From: an uncultured Treponema sp.
Lineage (GTDB): Bacteria > Spirochaetota > Spirochaetia > Treponematales > Treponemataceae
Assembly: GCA_937885235.1 (NCBI GenBank)
Contig: CAKZZK010000101.1
Coordinates: 1-32,876, forward strand
Reading direction: 5' to 3'
Length of the DNA stretch: 32,876 nucleotides
Shown here: positions 13,901 to 22,021 of the stretch, in pieces
How positions within the stretch are numbered: position 1 is the stretch's first letter
Layout of the letters: every line of letters starts with the position of its first letter
Program-made: the position numbers and the translations under genes
The notes under the pieces: generated by a model
Told to the model about the DNA's origin: nothing
What the model saw: only the letters and a program-made list of their open reading frames with translations
Databases searched by the model: none

Positions 13901-13929
13901 TTGCTTTCCCAGCGAAAATTAACTACAAT
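13901..13929 (+). promoter_or_regulatory. ugd promoter, leaderless geometry
   Basis: TTGCTT (13901-13906), a 17-bp spacer and TACAAT (13924-13929) are followed after 6 bp by the ATG. The expected start point is the A of the start codon, and no Shine-Dalgarno sequence is present. Confidence 0.6.
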
Positions 13930-13935
13930 ACGCCT

Positions 13936-15276
13936 ATGAATATATCTATTGTAGGGACCGGCTATGTCGGGCTTGTGACGGGAACGTGTTTTGCGGAGAT
14001 GGGAAACCATGTGTGGTGCATTGACATTGACAAGGAGAAAATCGCAAAGCTGAAGGACGGCATCGTTCCCATTTATGAGCCGGGACTGGAAGAGATGGTA
14101 AAGCGCAACGCAAAAGATGGAAGGCTCTGCTTTACGACGAACTACGGGGAAGCCGTCCCCTCGTCTGACTTCTGCTTTATCGCCGTGGGAACACCTCCCG
14201 GGGAGGATGGCTCTGCGGATATACAGTACGTACTCGCGGCGGCAGAGGGTATCGCCCGACAGATGATAGGCTATACGATTGTGGTCAACAAATCCACCGT
14301 GCCTGTGGGAACAGGTGAAAAGGTGAACGCCGTCATCAGCGACACGCTGAAAAAACGCAGCGATGCAGTGGGCGTGGAATATGATGTGGTGTCAAACCCT
14401 GAGTTCTTGAAGGAGGGCGTCGCCATAAACGACTTTTTGCACCCAGACAGGATTGTGATTGGCGCGAGCACGGAGCGGGCAAAGCACCTTATGCTCAGCC
14501 TGTACCGGCACTTTACAGAGAACGGTCATCCGATCATCACCACTGACATAAAGTCTGCTGAAATCACGAAGTATGCGGCAAATGCCATGCTTGCCACGAG
14601 GATAAGCTTTATGAACGAAATTGCCCGCCTCTGCGATGAGGTGGGGGGAGATGTAAAGGCGGTGCGCCGCGGCATAGGTACGGACACCCGCATAGGCATG
14701 GGCTTTCTCTATGCTTCCTGCGGTTACGGCGGCTCCTGCTTTCCCAAGGATGTGCGCGAACTTGCGCAGGCAGGACGGCGGGCGGGCGTGGAGATGCGGA
14801 TTGCCCATGCTGTTGACGAGGTGAACACTGCCCAGAAGCATCTGGTCGCTGAGCGCGTCATCAAAAAATACGGCGAAGATTTGCACGGCAGGACCTTTGC
14901 GCTGTGGGGGCTCTCTTTTAAGCCGCAGACAGACGATATGCGCGAGGCACCGTCCATCACCATTGTCACCGATTTAGTTCAGCACGGCGCTAAAATCAGG
15001 AGCTACGACCCGCAGGCTTACGAGATGGCAAAGAAATACCTTGCGCATATTCCCGCCGGAAGCATTACCTATGAAGATGATATGTGGAGTCCCCTTGAAG
15101 GTTCCGATGCCCTCATTTTGGTTACGGAATGGAAGCAGTTCCGCAATCCTGATTTTGGCAGGATAAAGTCCCTGCTCAAGGAACCTGTCATCTTTGACGG
15201 GCGCAATCAGTACGAGCCATATATAATGGAAGAATTTGGCATAGAGCTGCACTGCATCGGGCGAAATTACATCTAG
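13936..15276 (+). CDS. ugd: UDP-glucose 6-dehydrogenase
   Basis: The 446-residue enzyme oxidises UDP-glucose to UDP-glucuronate with two NAD+, feeding surface polysaccharide synthesis. The N-terminal Rossmann motif is VGTGYVGLVTGTCFAEMGN. The catalytic Cys is C268 in YGGSCFPKD. Other conserved stretches are FLKEGVAINDFLHPDRIVIG and WGLSFKPQTDDMREAPS. The length is typical of the bacterial family. GDP-mannose dehydrogenase is the nearest alternative, but the motif set and length favour Ugd. It is the first chromosomal gene after the prophage and leads a probable operon with hydF 12 bp downstream. Confidence 0.92.
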   Translation: MNISIVGTGYVGLVTGTCFAEMGNHVWCIDIDKEKIAKLKDGIVPIYEPGLEEMVKRNAKDGRLCFTTNYGEAVPSSDFCFIAVGTPPGEDGSADIQYVLAAAEGIARQMIGYTIVVNKSTVPVGTGEKVNAVISDTLKKRSDAVGVEYDVVSNPEFLKEGVAINDFLHPDRIVIGASTERAKHLMLSLYRHFTENGHPIITTDIKSAEITKYAANAMLATRISFMNEIARLCDEVGGDVKAVRRGIGTDTRIGMGFLYASCGYGGSCFPKDVRELAQAGRRAGVEMRIAHAVDEVNTAQKHLVAERVIKKYGEDLHGRTFALWGLSFKPQTDDMREAPSITIVTDLVQHGAKIRSYDPQAYEMAKKYLAHIPAGSITYEDDMWSPLEGSDALILVTEWKQFRNPDFGRIKSLLKEPVIFDGRNQYEPYIMEEFGIELHCIGRNYI

Positions 15277-15288
15277 GGCAGGAAATAT

Positions 15289-16470
15289 ATGGCAGAATTG
15301 GAACGGATGCACATAGCCTTTTTTGGCAAGAGGAATGCGGGAAAGTCGAGTCTGGTGAATGCCGTTACGGCGCAGGAGCTGAGCCTCGTTTCCCCGTGCG
15401 CGGGCACGACCACCGATCCGGTGAAAAAAGCGATGGAGCTGCTGCCCCTCGGGCCGGTGCTCATCATCGACACGCCGGGCATAGACGATGAGGGCGAACT
15501 GGGGACTCTGCGGGTACGCAAGGCGCGGCAGGTGCTCGGTCATACAGACCTTGCTGTGCTCGTGGTAGACGCTGCGCTTGGCTTGGGGGCGCAGGACAGG
15601 GAATTGCTCTCGCTTTTTGAGGAAAAACATATTCCCGCGCTCATCGCGTATAACAAATGCGACCTGCTTGCTTCTGGCTCTGTTCCCAAAGCGGTGGCGG
15701 GCTTTACCGCTCTTTCGGTGAGCGCCAGAGAGGGAACGAATATCCAGACGCTAAAGGAAAGCCTTGCGGCTCTGGGAAAGCAGGCGAAAGTGGAATCCCA
15801 TCTGGTGGCGGATCTCCTGCATCCCGGGGATGCGGTGCTGCTCGTCATCCCTCTAGATGCTGCCGCGCCCAAGGGAAGGCTTATCCTGCCTCAGCAGATG
15901 GTTCTGCGTGACGTTCTAGACGCGGGGGCAATTCCCTTTGCCTGCACGCCTGAAATGCTGCCCCGCGCACTTGCCTTGCTTCCCGAAGCGCCCTCCCTTG
16001 TCATCACTGATTCTCAGGTCTTTGGCGCGGTCAATAAAGCTCTGCCGCCTGCCGTTCCCCTTACCAGCTTTTCCATACTCATGGCTCGCTGTCGGGGCAC
16101 GCTGCTTTCCTCTGTGCGGGGAGTGCGGCGCCTTGCTTCGCGACAGGATGGCGATGTGGTGCTCATCAGCGAGGGCTGTACGCATCACCGCCAGTGCGGG
16201 GATATCGGCACAGTCAAGCTTCCCGCTTGGGTCAAGGAATTTACGGGCAAAAACCTGCGCTTTGCATTCACCAGCGGGGGCGATTTTCCAGAGGACCTTT
16301 CTCCTTATTCGCTGGTCATACACTGCGGCGGTTGTATGCTCAGCGCGGGAGAGATGAAGATGCGTATCGCTTCCTGTGAAGCCTGCGGTACGGCAGTCAC
16401 CAACTACGGCATGGTCATTGCCCATGTCCACGGCATTCTGGCGCGGAGCCTTGCGCCGCTTGGTCTTTGA
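15289..16470 (+). CDS. hydF: [FeFe]-hydrogenase H-cluster maturation GTPase HydF
   Basis: The 393-residue protein is the scaffold on which HydE and HydG assemble the 2Fe subcluster before transfer to HydA. The N-terminal GTPase has P-loop GKRNAGKSS (residues 13-21), switch region GTTTDPV, DTPGIDDEG and NKCD. A dimerisation region follows, then a C-terminal iron-sulfur domain with CTHHRQCGD (C297) and HCGGC (H345, C346, C349), matching the CxH...HCxxC signature of HydF. This shows the host makes an [FeFe]-hydrogenase and is an H2-metabolising anaerobe. hydE, hydG and hydA are not in the window. The stop overlaps the next start (TGATG). Confidence 0.95.
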   Translation: MAELERMHIAFFGKRNAGKSSLVNAVTAQELSLVSPCAGTTTDPVKKAMELLPLGPVLIIDTPGIDDEGELGTLRVRKARQVLGHTDLAVLVVDAALGLGAQDRELLSLFEEKHIPALIAYNKCDLLASGSVPKAVAGFTALSVSAREGTNIQTLKESLAALGKQAKVESHLVADLLHPGDAVLLVIPLDAAAPKGRLILPQQMVLRDVLDAGAIPFACTPEMLPRALALLPEAPSLVITDSQVFGAVNKALPPAVPLTSFSILMARCRGTLLSSVRGVRRLASRQDGDVVLISEGCTHHRQCGDIGTVKLPAWVKEFTGKNLRFAFTSGGDFPEDLSPYSLVIHCGGCMLSAGEMKMRIASCEACGTAVTNYGMVIAHVHGILARSLAPLGL

Positions 16471-16973
16471 TGGCTTTCGCTTCTGCTTTTCTGGATATAG
16501 CCCTCATCGTAGCGGCGGCGCTGCTTTTTATCGTGGGCATCATTGGCTGTGTGATTCCCGGCATTCCCGGCACGCCGCTCTGCTGGGGCGGACTGCTTGT
16601 GGGGCACTTTGTTTCCCGAACGTCCCTGCCATGGCCTGTGCTGATTGGGACGGCGCTTGTCTGTGTGGCGGTAGAGATAGTGAACAACCTTGTGCCTTCG
16701 TATTTTACGAGGAAGTCAGGCGGCTCGAAAGCGGGGAGCACGGGCGCGATTGTCGGTGTGTTTGTGGGTATGTTCACCGGACAGATTTTACTCATCCTGC
16801 TGGGACCGTTCATCGGCGCGCTTGTGGGTGAACTTTTCCACGACTACAGCGATTTCAAAAAGGCGTTTCGTTCCGCCTGCTACTCTTTTCTGGGCTTTCT
16901 GACGGGGACGGGGCTCCGCCTTATCGTGGCGGCAATCTTTGTCGTCGTGTTTATCCGTTCGTTTTTTTCTTAA
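16470..16973 (+). CDS. DUF456 family membrane protein
   Basis: The protein has 167 residues. ATG 16470 overlaps the hydF stop. About four or five membrane segments can be seen, with the DUF456 hallmarks: a Gly/Pro-rich hairpin (GIIGCVIPGIPGTPLCWGGLL), a Gly-rich segment (GSTGAIVGVFVGMFTG) and GPFIGALVGEL. The function is unknown; glycine-zipper-like segments suggest oligomerisation. The 3' end overlaps the convergent GtrA gene by 23 bp. Confidence 0.85.
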   Translation: MAFASAFLDIALIVAAALLFIVGIIGCVIPGIPGTPLCWGGLLVGHFVSRTSLPWPVLIGTALVCVAVEIVNNLVPSYFTRKSGGSKAGSTGAIVGVFVGMFTGQILLILLGPFIGALVGELFHDYSDFKKAFRSACYSFLGFLTGTGLRLIVAAIFVVVFIRSFFS

Positions 16974-17358
16974 AGACCCACAGCTTGCTCAGCACGTAGT
17001 TCAGTATGATGACGAGCACGGTTATGGCAACCTTGCAGAGTTTTTCGTTAAGGTGGCAGACCTTCACGCTCAGGAAGAGCAGGACTGTTTCAACGATGAA
17101 GGTAAAGATGCGGGAACTGAAGAATTCCACCAGCTCTTTGACCCATACCGCTGGTTCCCAGCTCTTGCTGTTGAACACGAAGAGCTTGTTCGTCACGAAG
17201 GCAAAAACGACGGCGATGATCCAGGCGATGGTGTTTGCGGTAATCAGCGGAAGCCGCAGCTTGTCTCGGAAAACGAAAAACACGAAAAGGTTCAGCACCG
17301 TCGTCAGTACGCCGAAAACCCCGTAAAAAAACAGCTCTTTTATCTTTGACCAGTCCAT
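16951..17358 (-). CDS. GtrA family membrane protein
   Basis: The protein has 135 residues with four predicted membrane helices (about 9-30, 37-60, 78-98 and 105-127). The sequence shows the GtrA signatures YGVFGVLTTVLNLFVFF near the start, a central AWIIAVVFAFVTNKLFVF, and a terminal NYVLSKLWVF. GtrA proteins are thought to flip or help transfer undecaprenyl-linked sugars in cell-envelope glycosylation. The nearby ugd may supply the same polysaccharide pathway. No glycosyltransferase partner is adjacent. Confidence 0.88.
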   Translation of the reverse strand: MDWSKIKELFFYGVFGVLTTVLNLFVFFVFRDKLRLPLITANTIAWIIAVVFAFVTNKLFVFNSKSWEPAVWVKELVEFFSSRIFTFIVETVLLFLSVKVCHLNEKLCKVAITVLVIILNYVLSKLWVFKKKTNG

Positions 17359-17452
17359 TCGCCCATCATAACCGTTTTCCTGCTTTCAAACAAGGGTCAT
17401 AACTCTTCCCTGTTAAGTATAGATTTTCTTCAGATGTCCATACTCCCAGTAG

Positions 17453-17467
17453 AAACGATAATCGTTT
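17453..17467. promoter_or_regulatory. 15-bp palindrome upstream of iorB
   Basis: AAACGAT-A-ATCGTTT is a perfect palindrome ending 5 bp before a possible -10 (TAAGAT, 17473-17478) and 21 bp before the iorB ATG. It covers the -35 region, so a repressor or activator of the iorB-paaK operon could bind here. No good -35 can be seen, which fits a regulated promoter. Confidence 0.5.
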
Positions 17468-17488
17468 TGTGCTAAGATAAAGCAGATT

Positions 17489-18055
17489 ATGGTAACGAAT
17501 ATATTGATAGTCGGCGTGGGCGGGCAGGGGGCGTTGCTTGCCTCCAAGACGCTTGGGCAGGTATTGCTTGATGCCGGATATGACGTCAAGGTGAGCGAGG
17601 TACATGGCATGAGCCAGCGGGGCGGTTCCGTGGTCACGTATGTGCGCTATGGAAAAAAAGTCTATTCCCCGATTGTGGACAAGGGAAGCGCAGATTTCAT
17701 CGTTTCCTTTGAGCTTTTGGAGGCAGCCCGCTATGCGGAATACCTCAAGAAAGGCGGACAGGTGGTGGTGAACACACAGCAGATAGACCCCATGCCCGTC
17801 ATTACCGGAGCGGCAGAATATCCGCAGCAGCTGGAAGAAAAACTTCGCAAGGCGGGCGTAAAGCTGGACGCTCTGGACTGCCTTGCGCTTGCGGAAGAGG
17901 CAGGAACGGCAAAGGCGGTAAACATCGTGCTTTTGGGCCGCCTCTCACGGTATATGGATTTTCCAGAAGACGCATGGCTTCGAGCCATCGAAAAGCAGGT
18001 AAAGCCCCGCTTTCTTGAAGTGAATAAAAAAGCGTTCTTGCTGGGAAGGAGATAG
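17489..18055 (+). CDS. iorB: Indolepyruvate ferredoxin oxidoreductase, beta subunit
   Basis: The 188-residue gamma-domain subunit pairs with the TPP-binding alpha subunit and oxidises aryl-2-oxoacids to aryl-acetyl-CoA, reducing ferredoxin. It shows the Rossmann-like start NILIVGVGGQGALLASKTLGQ and the family motif SEVHGMSQRGGSVVTYVRYG. The matching iorA lies 2.2 kb away on the opposite strand rather than beside it. No Shine-Dalgarno sequence is evident; the leader appears very short. paaK follows 4 bp downstream. Confidence 0.92.
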   Translation: MVTNILIVGVGGQGALLASKTLGQVLLDAGYDVKVSEVHGMSQRGGSVVTYVRYGKKVYSPIVDKGSADFIVSFELLEAARYAEYLKKGGQVVVNTQQIDPMPVITGAAEYPQQLEEKLRKAGVKLDALDCLALAEEAGTAKAVNIVLLGRLSRYMDFPEDAWLRAIEKQVKPRFLEVNKKAFLLGRR

Positions 18056-18059
18056 AACT

Positions 18060-19370
18060 ATGGCTTTAAAATATTTTCAGAAAGAAAAAGAATGTATGCC
18101 GAACGAAGCCTTGCGGAAGCTGCAGGGCGAGCGCCTTGTGGAAAACTTCCGCCATGTCTATGAAAACGTGGCGTATTACCGCAAGCGTTGTGAAGAAGCA
18201 GGCGTCAGCCCTGATGACATCCACGGACTTGAAGATTTGGACAAAATCCCCTTTACCTGCAAGGACGACCTGCGGCAGACCTACCCCTACGGGCTTTTTG
18301 CCGTGCCGATGAGCGAAGTGGTGCGCATCCATGCCTCTTCGGGAACGACGGGCAAGCAGATTGTCGTGGGCTACACAAAGGAAGACCTCGACATTTGGGA
18401 CGAATGCACCGCCCGTCAGCTTGTCGCGGTGGGAGCCGATGAAAACGACATCGTGCAGGTGGCTTACGGCTACGGCCTCTTTACCGGCGGCTTCGGACTG
18501 CATGGCGGGGCAACAAAGCTGGGGGCGCAGGTTATCCCCATTTCCTCAGGCAATACCAAGCGGCAGATTACCTTTATGCAGGATTTGCGCTCCACCGTGC
18601 TTGCCTGCACCCCCTCGTATGCCGCCTACCTCGGCGAAACCCTGCATGATATGGGGCTGAGCCCTGCCGACATCTGCCTGAAAGCGGGCATCTTTGGCGC
18701 AGAGCCTTGGACCGAAGAGATGCGGCGGGACATAGAGAAATCCCTCGGCATCAAGGCGTATGACATCTACGGTCTGACCGAAGTCATGGGACCGGGCGTT
18801 GCCTATGAATGCGCAGAGCAGAAGGGCATGCACGTCAACGAAGACCACTTCATCATAGAGACGATTGACCCCGATACAGGCAAACGGATTCCCGACGGCG
18901 AAAAGGGGGAGCTTGTCTTTACGGCAATCACCAAGAAGGCTTTCCCCCTCATGCGCTTCCGCACCAAAGACATCGGCGTGCTCAACAGGGCTCCGTGTCC
19001 CTGCGGCAGGACTTTCGTGCGTATGTCCAAGCCCATGGGGCGCACTGACGATATGCTTATCATACGCGGCGTGAATGTGTTCCCGAGCCAGATTGAAGGC
19101 GTCTTGCTGCAGAACGGCTATCCGGCGAACTACCAGATCATCGTTGGCAGGGTGAACAATACCGATACCTTTGAAATCAAAGTGGAGATGGTGCCGGAGA
19201 AATTCAGCGACGTCATCGCGGAGATAAACAAGCAGGAAAAAGCGCTCGAAGCCGCGCTGCTCACAGTGTTGCAGATAAAGGCGAAGGTGACTCTGGTTGC
19301 CCCCAAGAGCATTGCCCGCTCGGAAGGCAAGGCAAAGCGCGTCATAGATACCCGCAAGCTGCATGATTAG
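18060..19370 (+). CDS. paaK: Phenylacetate-CoA ligase (aryl-acyl-CoA synthetase, PaaK family)
   Basis: The 436-residue enzyme belongs to the adenylate-forming superfamily. The AMP-binding loop is SSGTTGK (residues 93-99). Other motifs are YGYGLFTGGFGLHGG, YDIYGLTEVMGPG and RFRTKDIG. The C-terminal domain carries GRTDDMLIIRGVNVFP and the catalytic-Lys region ARSEGKAKRV. It joins arylacetates with CoA using ATP. In this neighbourhood it may run in reverse, recovering energy from aryl-acetyl-CoA made by IorAB. That direction is inference. Confidence 0.92.
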   Translation: MALKYFQKEKECMPNEALRKLQGERLVENFRHVYENVAYYRKRCEEAGVSPDDIHGLEDLDKIPFTCKDDLRQTYPYGLFAVPMSEVVRIHASSGTTGKQIVVGYTKEDLDIWDECTARQLVAVGADENDIVQVAYGYGLFTGGFGLHGGATKLGAQVIPISSGNTKRQITFMQDLRSTVLACTPSYAAYLGETLHDMGLSPADICLKAGIFGAEPWTEEMRRDIEKSLGIKAYDIYGLTEVMGPGVAYECAEQKGMHVNEDHFIIETIDPDTGKRIPDGEKGELVFTAITKKAFPLMRFRTKDIGVLNRAPCPCGRTFVRMSKPMGRTDDMLIIRGVNVFPSQIEGVLLQNGYPANYQIIVGRVNNTDTFEIKVEMVPEKFSDVIAEINKQEKALEAALLTVLQIKAKVTLVAPKSIARSEGKAKRVIDTRKLHD

Positions 19371-19379
19371 GAGGAAGTC

Positions 19380-19811
19380 ATGACCATCAAACAGATTTCA
19401 ATTTTTTTGGAAAACCGCCAGAAAGCCCTCTCGGAGCTGACCGATGACCTTGCCCGCAACAGCATCAATATGCGGACGATTGCCATTGCGGACACGAGTG
19501 ACTTCGGCATTGCCCGCATCATTGTGGACAATCCCGACGATGTGGCGGAGACGCTCAGAAAGGCGGAGTACATAGTAAACATCACCTCTGTCATTGCGAT
19601 TGAAATTCCCGACGAGGCGGGCAGCCTGAACAAAATCCTCAAGCTGCTTGCCGACAACGGGCGCAATGTTGAGTATATGTATGGCTTTACGGGGCGCAAG
19701 ACTAATTCCGCCTATATGATTATCCGCTGTACGGATATCCCCGCTACGGAAAAGGTGCTCGATGAGGCAGGCATCCGTTCCATCAGCCAGGAAGACCTGC
19801 GGCAGGTGTGA
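19380..19811 (+). CDS. Tandem ACT-domain protein of the PaaK-associated type
   Basis: The protein has 143 residues forming two ACT domains: residues about 1-68 (ISIFLENRQKALSELTDDLARNSINM) and 71-143 (AIEIPDEAGSLNKILKLLADNGRNVEYMYGF). There is no enzymatic domain. ACT pairs bind amino acids and act as sensors, and this type is regularly encoded after paaK in anaerobes. It likely tunes aromatic amino acid catabolism. AGGAGG-like sequence (TAGGAGGAAGTC) immediately precedes the ATG. Confidence 0.9.
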   Translation: MTIKQISIFLENRQKALSELTDDLARNSINMRTIAIADTSDFGIARIIVDNPDDVAETLRKAEYIVNITSVIAIEIPDEAGSLNKILKLLADNGRNVEYMYGFTGRKTNSAYMIIRCTDIPATEKVLDEAGIRSISQEDLRQV

Positions 19812-19818
19812 GGTTTGT

Positions 19819-20226
19819 ATGGCAGATACAGCAGCGTTGGAAGAAGCCCGCGCTTTCTTCCAGAAAGATATTTTTGCTTCAACGACAACGGGAATAAGCA
19901 TTGATGAGGTAGGGGAGCACTATGCAAAATGCTCCTTCACCATCAGCGATGCCCACCGCAATGCATACGGCGGAGTGATGGGCGGCGCCATCTTTACGCT
20001 GGCAGACTTTACCTTTGCCGTTTCCGCAAATTTCAGGCAGGTACAGACCGTCTCCACCGCAAGCCAGATAAGCTTCATCGGCACAGCAAAGGGAACCCGC
20101 CTCATCGCCGAGTCCACCCTCATAAAAGACGGCCGCAGCACCTGCCTGTACGCAATAAACATACAGGATGAACTGGGGACAAAGATAGCCTTCGTCACCG
20201 TAAACGGTATGAAATTAGTTCGGTAA
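19819..20226 (+). CDS. PaaI-type hotdog-fold thioesterase
   Basis: The protein has 135 residues from ATG 19819; a longer reading from 19762 would overlap the ACT gene. The hotdog core has HRNAYGGVMGGAIFTLADFTFAVSAN, with the conserved Asn/Gly-Gly and the catalytic Asp-type position in LAD. A beta strand follows (TVSTASQISFIGTAKGTRLIAES). It would hydrolyse aryl-acetyl-CoA or aberrant acyl-CoAs, matching paaK and iorB upstream. The 3' end overlaps the convergent iorA by 12 bp. Confidence 0.85.
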   Translation: MADTAALEEARAFFQKDIFASTTTGISIDEVGEHYAKCSFTISDAHRNAYGGVMGGAIFTLADFTFAVSANFRQVQTVSTASQISFIGTAKGTRLIAESTLIKDGRSTCLYAINIQDELGTKIAFVTVNGMKLVR

Positions 20227-21972
20227 TGCTCCAAAGCGGCACAGTTGCGAACAGACCCCGCAGCCCACACAGAGCGTGGGGTCAATGCGCGCCTTGCCGC
20301 CCTTCATCGCTATAGCAGGACAGCCTATGTTCATGCACTGTTTGCAGGAGCGGCACTTTGCTTCATCAACCACAAGCGGCGGCTTGGGTGCTACGCTCTT
20401 CAAGAGCACGCAGGGCCTGCGGCTGATGATGAGACTTGGACCTTCAAAAGCCAGTTCTTCTTTTACTGCCTGCTCGCATTCCGCAATGTTGTAGGGGTCT
20501 ACCACGCGCACATGGTCTATGCCCATTGCCCGCGCGAGCGCCTCCACATCTATGCGGCCCGCGGGGTCTCCGTAGAGGTTCTTCCCCGTGGTCGGGTTTT
20601 GCTGGTGCCCCGTCATGCCCGTGATTGAATTGTCAAGCAAAATGACCGTTGACGCAGACTGGTTATAGGCAATGGTGGCAAGCCCTGTCATGCCGGAGTG
20701 CACGAACGTGGAATCCCCGATGACAGCCACCGAAGCGCGCTCGTTCTGTGCGCCGCCCGCCTTGTTCCAGCCGTGCAAGCCAGAAAGCGATGCTCCCATG
20801 CACAGCGTAACGTCCATCGCAGAAAGTGGGGCGACAGAGCCAAGCGTATAGCAGCCAATGTCTCCCCAGACCATCACCTTGAGCTTGTGCAGGGCGTAGA
20901 ACATACCCCTGTGCGGGCAGCCTGCGCACATGATGGGCGGGCGCACGGGCACGGGAGTGTCCAAGCTGATTCCTTCGGGAACGGCTTTTCCAAATGCACG
21001 GGCAATGGCGTTCTGGCTCAGCTCGCCGCAGATGGAGAACATATCCTTTCCGTGAATCTCTATGCCAAGGTCAAGCGAGCGGCAGAAGCTTTCGATAACG
21101 GGGTCAAGCTCCTCGATGACGATGATTTTCTGCACTGTCTTGGCAAAATCCCGTATCATTCCGGCGGGGAGAGGGTTCACCATGCCGAGCTTGAGTATGG
21201 AAACGCTCTCGCCGAGAGCCTCCTTTACATACTGGTAGCTTGTGGAAGACGTGATGACGCCAGCCTCCGCTTTGCCGTCTTTCAGAAATTTGGGTGCAGC
21301 CGCCTCGATGCGGTTGATGCCGCTCGTCTCTGACCACAGGGCAATGTCCTTCAACCGCTGTTCCACGACGGGATGGCGGCGGATGGCGTTTGCGGGAGCC
21401 ATGACATATTTGCTGATGTCCTTAGTATACGGCTTCTGTGCGATTTCTGCGCGCTCTTCTGTTTCCACTATGCTCTGGCTGTGGGCTATGCGCGTGCACA
21501 TCTTGTAGAGGACGGGCGTGTCAAAGCGCTCGCTTATGTCAAAGGCAAGCCGTGCAAAGGCGCGGGCTTCTTCGGAATCCGCAGGCTCAAGCATGGGAAT
21601 TTTCGCGGCGATGGCGTGATGGCGGCTGTCCTGTTCATTCTGGCTTGAGTGCATGCCGGGGTCGTCCGCTACCCCGATGACAAGCCCTGCGTTTACCCCC
21701 GTGTAGCTCATCGTAAAGAGGGGGTCTGCGGCAACATTCAGCCCCACGTGCTTCATGCCGCAAAATGCCCGCTTGCCCGCAAGGCATGCGCCAAAGGCTG
21801 TTTCCAAAGCCACTTTTTCATTAGGCGCCCATTCGCAGTAGATTTCTGCAAACTTTGCCGCCTCTTCTGTGATTTCCGTGCTCGGCGTTCCCGGATAGCT
21901 TGAAACAACGGCACAGCCACTTTCATACAAACCGCGGGCGGCAGCCGCGTTTCCTAACATCAGTTGTTTCAT
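20215..21972 (-). CDS. iorA: Indolepyruvate ferredoxin oxidoreductase, alpha subunit
   Basis: The 585-residue protein contains the TPP-dependent catalytic centre. The N-terminal pyrimidine-binding domain begins LMLGNAAAARGLYESGCAVVSSYPGTPSTEI. The TPP pyrophosphate motif is VIGDSTFVHSGMTGL with DNSITGMTGHQQNP. Near the middle CAGCPHRGMFYAL is the usual IorA cysteine motif. The C-terminus has a ferredoxin-like domain, CRSCKQCMNIGCPA and CVGCGVCSQLCRF, for two [4Fe-4S] clusters. It is convergent with the operon encoding IorB, so the two subunits are controlled separately. The promoter appears leaderless. Confidence 0.95.
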   Translation of the reverse strand: MKQLMLGNAAAARGLYESGCAVVSSYPGTPSTEITEEAAKFAEIYCEWAPNEKVALETAFGACLAGKRAFCGMKHVGLNVAADPLFTMSYTGVNAGLVIGVADDPGMHSSQNEQDSRHHAIAAKIPMLEPADSEEARAFARLAFDISERFDTPVLYKMCTRIAHSQSIVETEERAEIAQKPYTKDISKYVMAPANAIRRHPVVEQRLKDIALWSETSGINRIEAAAPKFLKDGKAEAGVITSSTSYQYVKEALGESVSILKLGMVNPLPAGMIRDFAKTVQKIIVIEELDPVIESFCRSLDLGIEIHGKDMFSICGELSQNAIARAFGKAVPEGISLDTPVPVRPPIMCAGCPHRGMFYALHKLKVMVWGDIGCYTLGSVAPLSAMDVTLCMGASLSGLHGWNKAGGAQNERASVAVIGDSTFVHSGMTGLATIAYNQSASTVILLDNSITGMTGHQQNPTTGKNLYGDPAGRIDVEALARAMGIDHVRVVDPYNIAECEQAVKEELAFEGPSLIISRRPCVLLKSVAPKPPLVVDEAKCRSCKQCMNIGCPAIAMKGGKARIDPTLCVGCGVCSQLCRFGALPN

Positions 21973-21978
21973 ATTTAA

Positions 21979-22007
21979 AATCTAGCAAAACAGGCTGGCG
22001 CTGTCAA
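21979..22007 (-). promoter_or_regulatory. iorA promoter, leaderless geometry
   Basis: On the - strand, TTGACA (22002-22007), a 17-bp spacer and TAGATT (21979-21984) are followed after 6 bp by the iorA ATG, with no Shine-Dalgarno sequence. The predicted start point coincides with the A of the ATG. Confidence 0.65.
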
Positions 22008-22021
22008 GCCGTCTGCTATAG

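Noticed and set aside
18546..19364. Long antisense open frame opposite paaK
   Set aside because: It is a shadow of a GC-rich coding sequence, with no ribosome binding site and no recognisable protein. Similar shadows occur opposite ugd, hydF and dppD.
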